Shown: positions 61,555 through 64,000 of the stretch, piece after piece
Layout of the letters: each line of letters opens with the position of its first letter
How positions within the stretch are numbered: the first letter of the stretch is position 1
NCBI RefSeq assembly: GCF_016599145.1
Contig: NZ_JAENKO010000021.1
Span: 1-64,000, forward strand
Source: Tomitella cavernea
GTDB taxonomy: Bacteria; Actinomycetota; Actinomycetes; Mycobacteriales; Mycobacteriaceae
Direction of reading: 5' to 3'
Length of the DNA: 64,000 nucleotides
Program-made: the position numbers and the translations under genes
Notes under the pieces: generated by a model
Database searches by the model: none
Told to the model about the DNA's origin: nothing
What the model saw: only the letters and a program-made list of their open reading frames with translations

Positions 61555-62586
61555 CTACGTCCCCAGGGCCGGGCCGATGACGGTGAACCAGGACTCGCGC
61601 AGTTCGGCCTCGAACAGTCCCCAGGTGTGCGCCCCGCGATCGCGGTGCACGAACGTGTGCGGCACGCCCACGTCGTCGAGTCTGCGGGAGAACGCGGCGG
61701 TGCACGCATCGGCGATCGCCTCGACGGCCCCGCCGCCGGTGGCCGCGCCGAAGAGCTGGTAGGGCGCCAGCGCGTCGACTTCCCCGGGGATGCCCGACGC
61801 GGAGCCCAGGTAGACGGCGGTGCCGCGCAGCTCGCCGGCCCGGGCGAACTGGTCGTGCGCGGCCCAGCCGGCGCTGCCGGGCGGCCCCCACATGTTCGAG
61901 GCGCTCCCGCCGCCGGCGAGCACCACCGACGACACCTGCGCGGCGCCGAACACGCCGCCGTTGATGGGGCAGCCGCTGTACGAGCCCGCCGCCTGGTAGA
62001 GGCCGGGCGCCTGGATGGCGAGGTCGATGGCGGGCCCCGCCGACATGGACAGACCCGCGATGGCGTTGCGGCCGGTGGTGGCGAACTCGGCGTCGATGGC
62101 GGGCGGGAGCTCGCGTGTCAGGTAGGTCTGCCACTGGTTGGCGCGGGCGGGGCCCAGGATCGGGTCGTCGAATCGCCAGTCGGTGTACTCGCTGAACGGG
62201 CCGCCGACGGGGGTGACGACGGTGACGTTCTTGTCCGCGAAGAACTGTTCGTAGGCGGAGTCGTTGAGCCAGGAGACGCCGTCCGTGCCGCCACGGACGC
62301 CGCCGAGCAGATACAGCACCGGGGCGGGGCCGCCGCCCGGGGGACGCAGGACGGTGTTGGAGATGACGCGGTCCATGCTGGGGGAGTACACGTCCACCTG
62401 CAGGACCTGCGGCCCGAGGTCGCTGATGCCGGTGACGTGGGCGGGCGGCGCGGCACCCGCCGGTGCGGCCGAGAGCACGGCGGCAAAAGCGACGGCAAGC
62501 ACGGCGGCAAGGGCGGCGGCAAGCGTGGTGAAAAGGGTGCGGGCGGCGAGCGGGAGGGGCCGGCGGAAGCGGGTGGTCCGCATCAT
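61555..62586 (-). CDS. Antigen-85-type mycolyltransferase / secreted esterase
   Basis: This 343-residue exported protein has a signal sequence (AVLAVAFAAVLSAAPAGA). It shows the esterase-D/antigen 85 fold: LQVDVYSPSMDRVISNTVLRPP, VLYLLGGVRGGTDGVSWLNDSAYEQFFADKNVTVVTPVGGPFSEYTDW, the nucleophile Ser in AGLSMSAGPAIDLA, SGCPINGG, and a C-terminal HTWGLFEAELRESW with the catalytic His. Such proteins move mycolic acids onto trehalose or arabinogalactan. Its presence indicates a mycolate-bearing host. Its stop lies inside a GGCCCGGC/GCCGGGCC hairpin (61547-61575), a possible terminator. Confidence 0.87.
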   Translation of the reverse strand: MMRTTRFRRPLPLAARTLFTTLAAALAAVLAVAFAAVLSAAPAGAAPPAHVTGISDLGPQVLQVDVYSPSMDRVISNTVLRPPGGGPAPVLYLLGGVRGGTDGVSWLNDSAYEQFFADKNVTVVTPVGGPFSEYTDWRFDDPILGPARANQWQTYLTRELPPAIDAEFATTGRNAIAGLSMSAGPAIDLAIQAPGLYQAAGSYSGCPINGGVFGAAQVSSVVLAGGGSASNMWGPPGSAGWAAHDQFARAGELRGTAVYLGSASGIPGEVDALAPYQLFGAATGGGAVEAIADACTAAFSRRLDDVGVPHTFVHRDRGAHTWGLFEAELRESWFTVIGPALGT

Positions 62587-62748
62587 CGTGTACCCCGATT
62601 CGTTCGAAGAGTCGAGCCCGGGTCACCGGTGCCGGACGGTGCCGCTGTGACTGCGTACTGTACTACCGCGTGCAGTGCCCCGCACCCGGAAACAGTCTGC
62701 TCAGCCCGCTTCGCGGAGCATGTCCGGTCCGCGTACCGCCTGGACAAG

Positions 62749-62808
62749 CCGCGCACCGCTTGAATCCAAGCACGCGATATCGGCCGGTCGCCGGGAAGCG
62801 GTGCGCGG
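62749..62808. repeat. 60-bp inverted repeat between pknG and the mycolyltransferase gene
   Basis: CCGCGCACCGCTT (62749-62761) and AAGCGGTGCGCGG (62796-62808) pair perfectly over 13 bases with a 34-base spacer. Arm and spacer sizes equal those of the element at 48620-48679, although the sequences differ. It lies just behind the pknG stop on the minus strand, so it may terminate pknG. The rest of 62587-62748 shows nothing else. Confidence 0.65.
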
Positions 62809-62826
62809 GCCGGCGCCGGCGGGCCA

Positions 62827-64000
62827 TTACACCCAGGTGCGGGGGCGGACCCGGTTGGCCAGGTCCACCAGCCGGTAGCGGCGCTGATTCTCGCGGACGG
62901 ACCGCGCCAGGGTGCGCAGTGTGCGCTCGGTGTCGGCGCGCAGCCCGTGCTCGGTGAACCGGGTCCCCAGGATGTGGGTGTGCTTCGGGGTGCGGCCGTG
63001 GCGCAGCCATTCGAGCGCGATCCCCATGGCCAGCGCGCGCAGCTGCAGGGTGCGTCTGTCGTCCGCGGGCAGCAGCTCGATGCGCCTGCCGGCGTCTTCG
63101 AGCTGATCGTAGGTGATCGAGGGGACCGCGCGCTGGTCGATGAGAGTGAGCACCGCCGTCATCTGCGCCTCGTCGCGGTGTCGAGAGCTGACCGGCACCT
63201 GGTCCAACGCGGCGACGGCGCCGGTGATGTCGCCGCGCTCGACCAGTTGCCGGGCCAGCCCGAAGGCGGCGGCCACCACGGCGCGGTCGGTCTGCCACAG
63301 ACGTCGGTAGTAGCGTTCGCCCAGCCCGCGCCATGCGTCGGGTGCGTCGCTCTCCCAGGAGTCGAGGACGATCTCTGCGGTGGCGGCGGCGGCGAGCTTG
63401 GGGGCCGCTTCGCCGGGCAGCGCGGTGAGCACGGCGTCGAACGAGGTGAATGCCTCCTGGTAGTCGCCGCACTGCAGCTTGGCGACCCCTTCGAGCCAGT
63501 CGAACCGCCAGTCGGGCATCCGCTCTGCGCGCAGCCTTTCGAGCAGTTCCAGCGCATGATCGGGTTCGCCCAGGTCGAGGAATGCGCGTATTTCGGCCAG
63601 CGGGATCTCGACGCTGTCACGCACGGCGTCGTCGTCGTAGTCGCGCACCCGGCGCAGCATGTCGAGGATCTCCTCGGGGCGGCTGTGCACGGTGGACGCC
63701 AGGTGCACCGCGGCCGGGTCGTCGGCGGGGACCAGCGGCACCGGAAGCGCCTGGGCGACGGTGGCGGGGCGCACCCGCGGCTCCTCGGCGTGTTCGTCGA
63801 CGAGCCTGTCTGTGCGGGCGATGGCGAGGTCGGTGCCGAACGTGGTGCGCGGCGGGCTGAACAGCGATGACATCGCAGGGTGGGGTGTGCCGGTGCGGGC
63901 GGAGATGATCTCGCGGAGGACGCCGCGCAGATCCTGCGCCAGCGCGTGCGCGCTCGGGTACCGGTTGTGCGGCTCGGGGTCGGTGCAGCGCATGAGCAGC
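62827..64000 (-). CDS. pknG: Serine/threonine protein kinase PknG, C-terminal part
   Basis: Only the last ~390 residues are in the window; the kinase domain lies beyond the right edge. The part begins with MRCTDPEPHNRYPSAHALAQDLRGVLREI, the end of the kinase fold. A linker with FGTDLAIARTDRL follows, and then a helical TPR region: VRDSVEIPLAEIRAFLDLGEPDHALELLERLRAERMPDWRFDWLEGVAKLQCGDYQEAFTSFDAVLTALPGE. This matches the C-terminal half of PknG, which controls glutamate metabolism through GarA in mycobacteria. Its place behind pta-ackA agrees with the M. tuberculosis order, though here three genes intervene. Confidence 0.92.
   Translation of the reverse strand, partial: LLMRCTDPEPHNRYPSAHALAQDLRGVLREIISARTGTPHPAMSSLFSPPRTTFGTDLAIARTDRLVDEHAEEPRVRPATVAQALPVPLVPADDPAAVHLASTVHSRPEEILDMLRRVRDYDDDAVRDSVEIPLAEIRAFLDLGEPDHALELLERLRAERMPDWRFDWLEGVAKLQCGDYQEAFTSFDAVLTALPGEAAPKLAAAATAEIVLDSWESDAPDAWRGLGERYYRRLWQTDRAVVAAAFGLARQLVERGDITGAVAALDQVPVSSRHRDEAQMTAVLTLIDQRAVPSITYDQLEDAGRRIELLPADDRRTLQLRALAMGIALEWLRHGRTPKHTHILGTRFTEHGLRADTERTLRTLARSVRENQRRYRLVDLANRVRPRTWV

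Overview
The window is very GC-rich, with dense genes, many GTG starts, 4-base ATGA/GTGA overlaps and several likely leaderless transcripts. It carries an antigen-85-type mycolyltransferase, an F420-dependent glucose-6-phosphate dehydrogenase, a pta-ackA-pknG block and IdeR-type iron boxes. Together these point to a mycolic-acid actinobacterium (order Mycobacteriales; a Gordonia/Tsukamurella/Williamsia/Dietzia-like genus is plausible, but I cannot fix it). Several gene groups keep the neighbour order known from Mycobacterium tuberculosis: purA with the Rv0358/Rv0359-like genes, rhodanese-metZ, and fgd1-pta-ackA-pknG.

Region 1 (1-13.8 kb) is an aerobic cobalamin (B12) biosynthesis cluster. It holds a chelatase AAA+/VWA-type subunit cut by the left edge, cobL-cobM, fused cobIJ-cobH-cobG on the minus strand, and cobN-cobF. 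Two cobalamin riboswitches stand before the chelatase gene and before cobN. A small methyltransferase and a pyruvyl-transferase-family protein are inserted between cobM and cobIJ. cobK and the late-pathway genes, apart from cobU, are not in the window.

Region 2 (13.8-22.3 kb) is mostly housekeeping and envelope: an MFS exporter with a TetR regulator and an inverted-repeat operator; a secreted NlpC/P60 hydrolase with a structured leader; a cation-diffusion metal exporter under a very clear promoter/operator; an HtrA-type protease; an M50 protease; an Rv0358-like protein; and purA.

Region 3 (22.3-38.2 kb) is the most notable: a complete catecholate siderophore locus. A minus-strand operon (binding protein - 2,3-dihydroxybenzoate-AMP ligase - stand-alone aryl carrier protein - single-module C-A-T-TE NRPS) diverges from a plus-strand ABC importer plus Fes-like esterase (fepDGC-fes). 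entA, entC, entB and a secreted YncE-like beta-propeller follow. The NRPS adenylation pocket reads as serine. The predicted product is therefore a DHB-serine compound, probably enterobactin or a close relative. Two IdeR/DmdR iron boxes, each carrying a -10 element, control the divergent promoters.

Region 4 (38.2-48.6 kb) holds a TauE/SafE permease with an apparent CTG start, an HMG-CoA-lyase/CaiB catabolic pair, a secreted lipase, a MerR regulator divergent from a SulP transporter, FprA, and rhodanese-metZ.

Region 5 (48.6-53.3 kb) is a B12 uptake/salvage operon under a third cobalamin riboswitch: btuF-btuC-btuD and a fusion of a metallo-beta-lactamase-fold domain with CobU.

Region 6 (53.4-64 kb) holds an SDR, fgd, pta-ackA, a degenerate ~30-bp repeat cluster, an alpha/beta hydrolase, an F420-type oxidoreductase, the mycolyltransferase-like esterase and the 3' part of pknG (cut by the right edge). 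Intergenic hairpins with partly shared cores recur between genes across the window.
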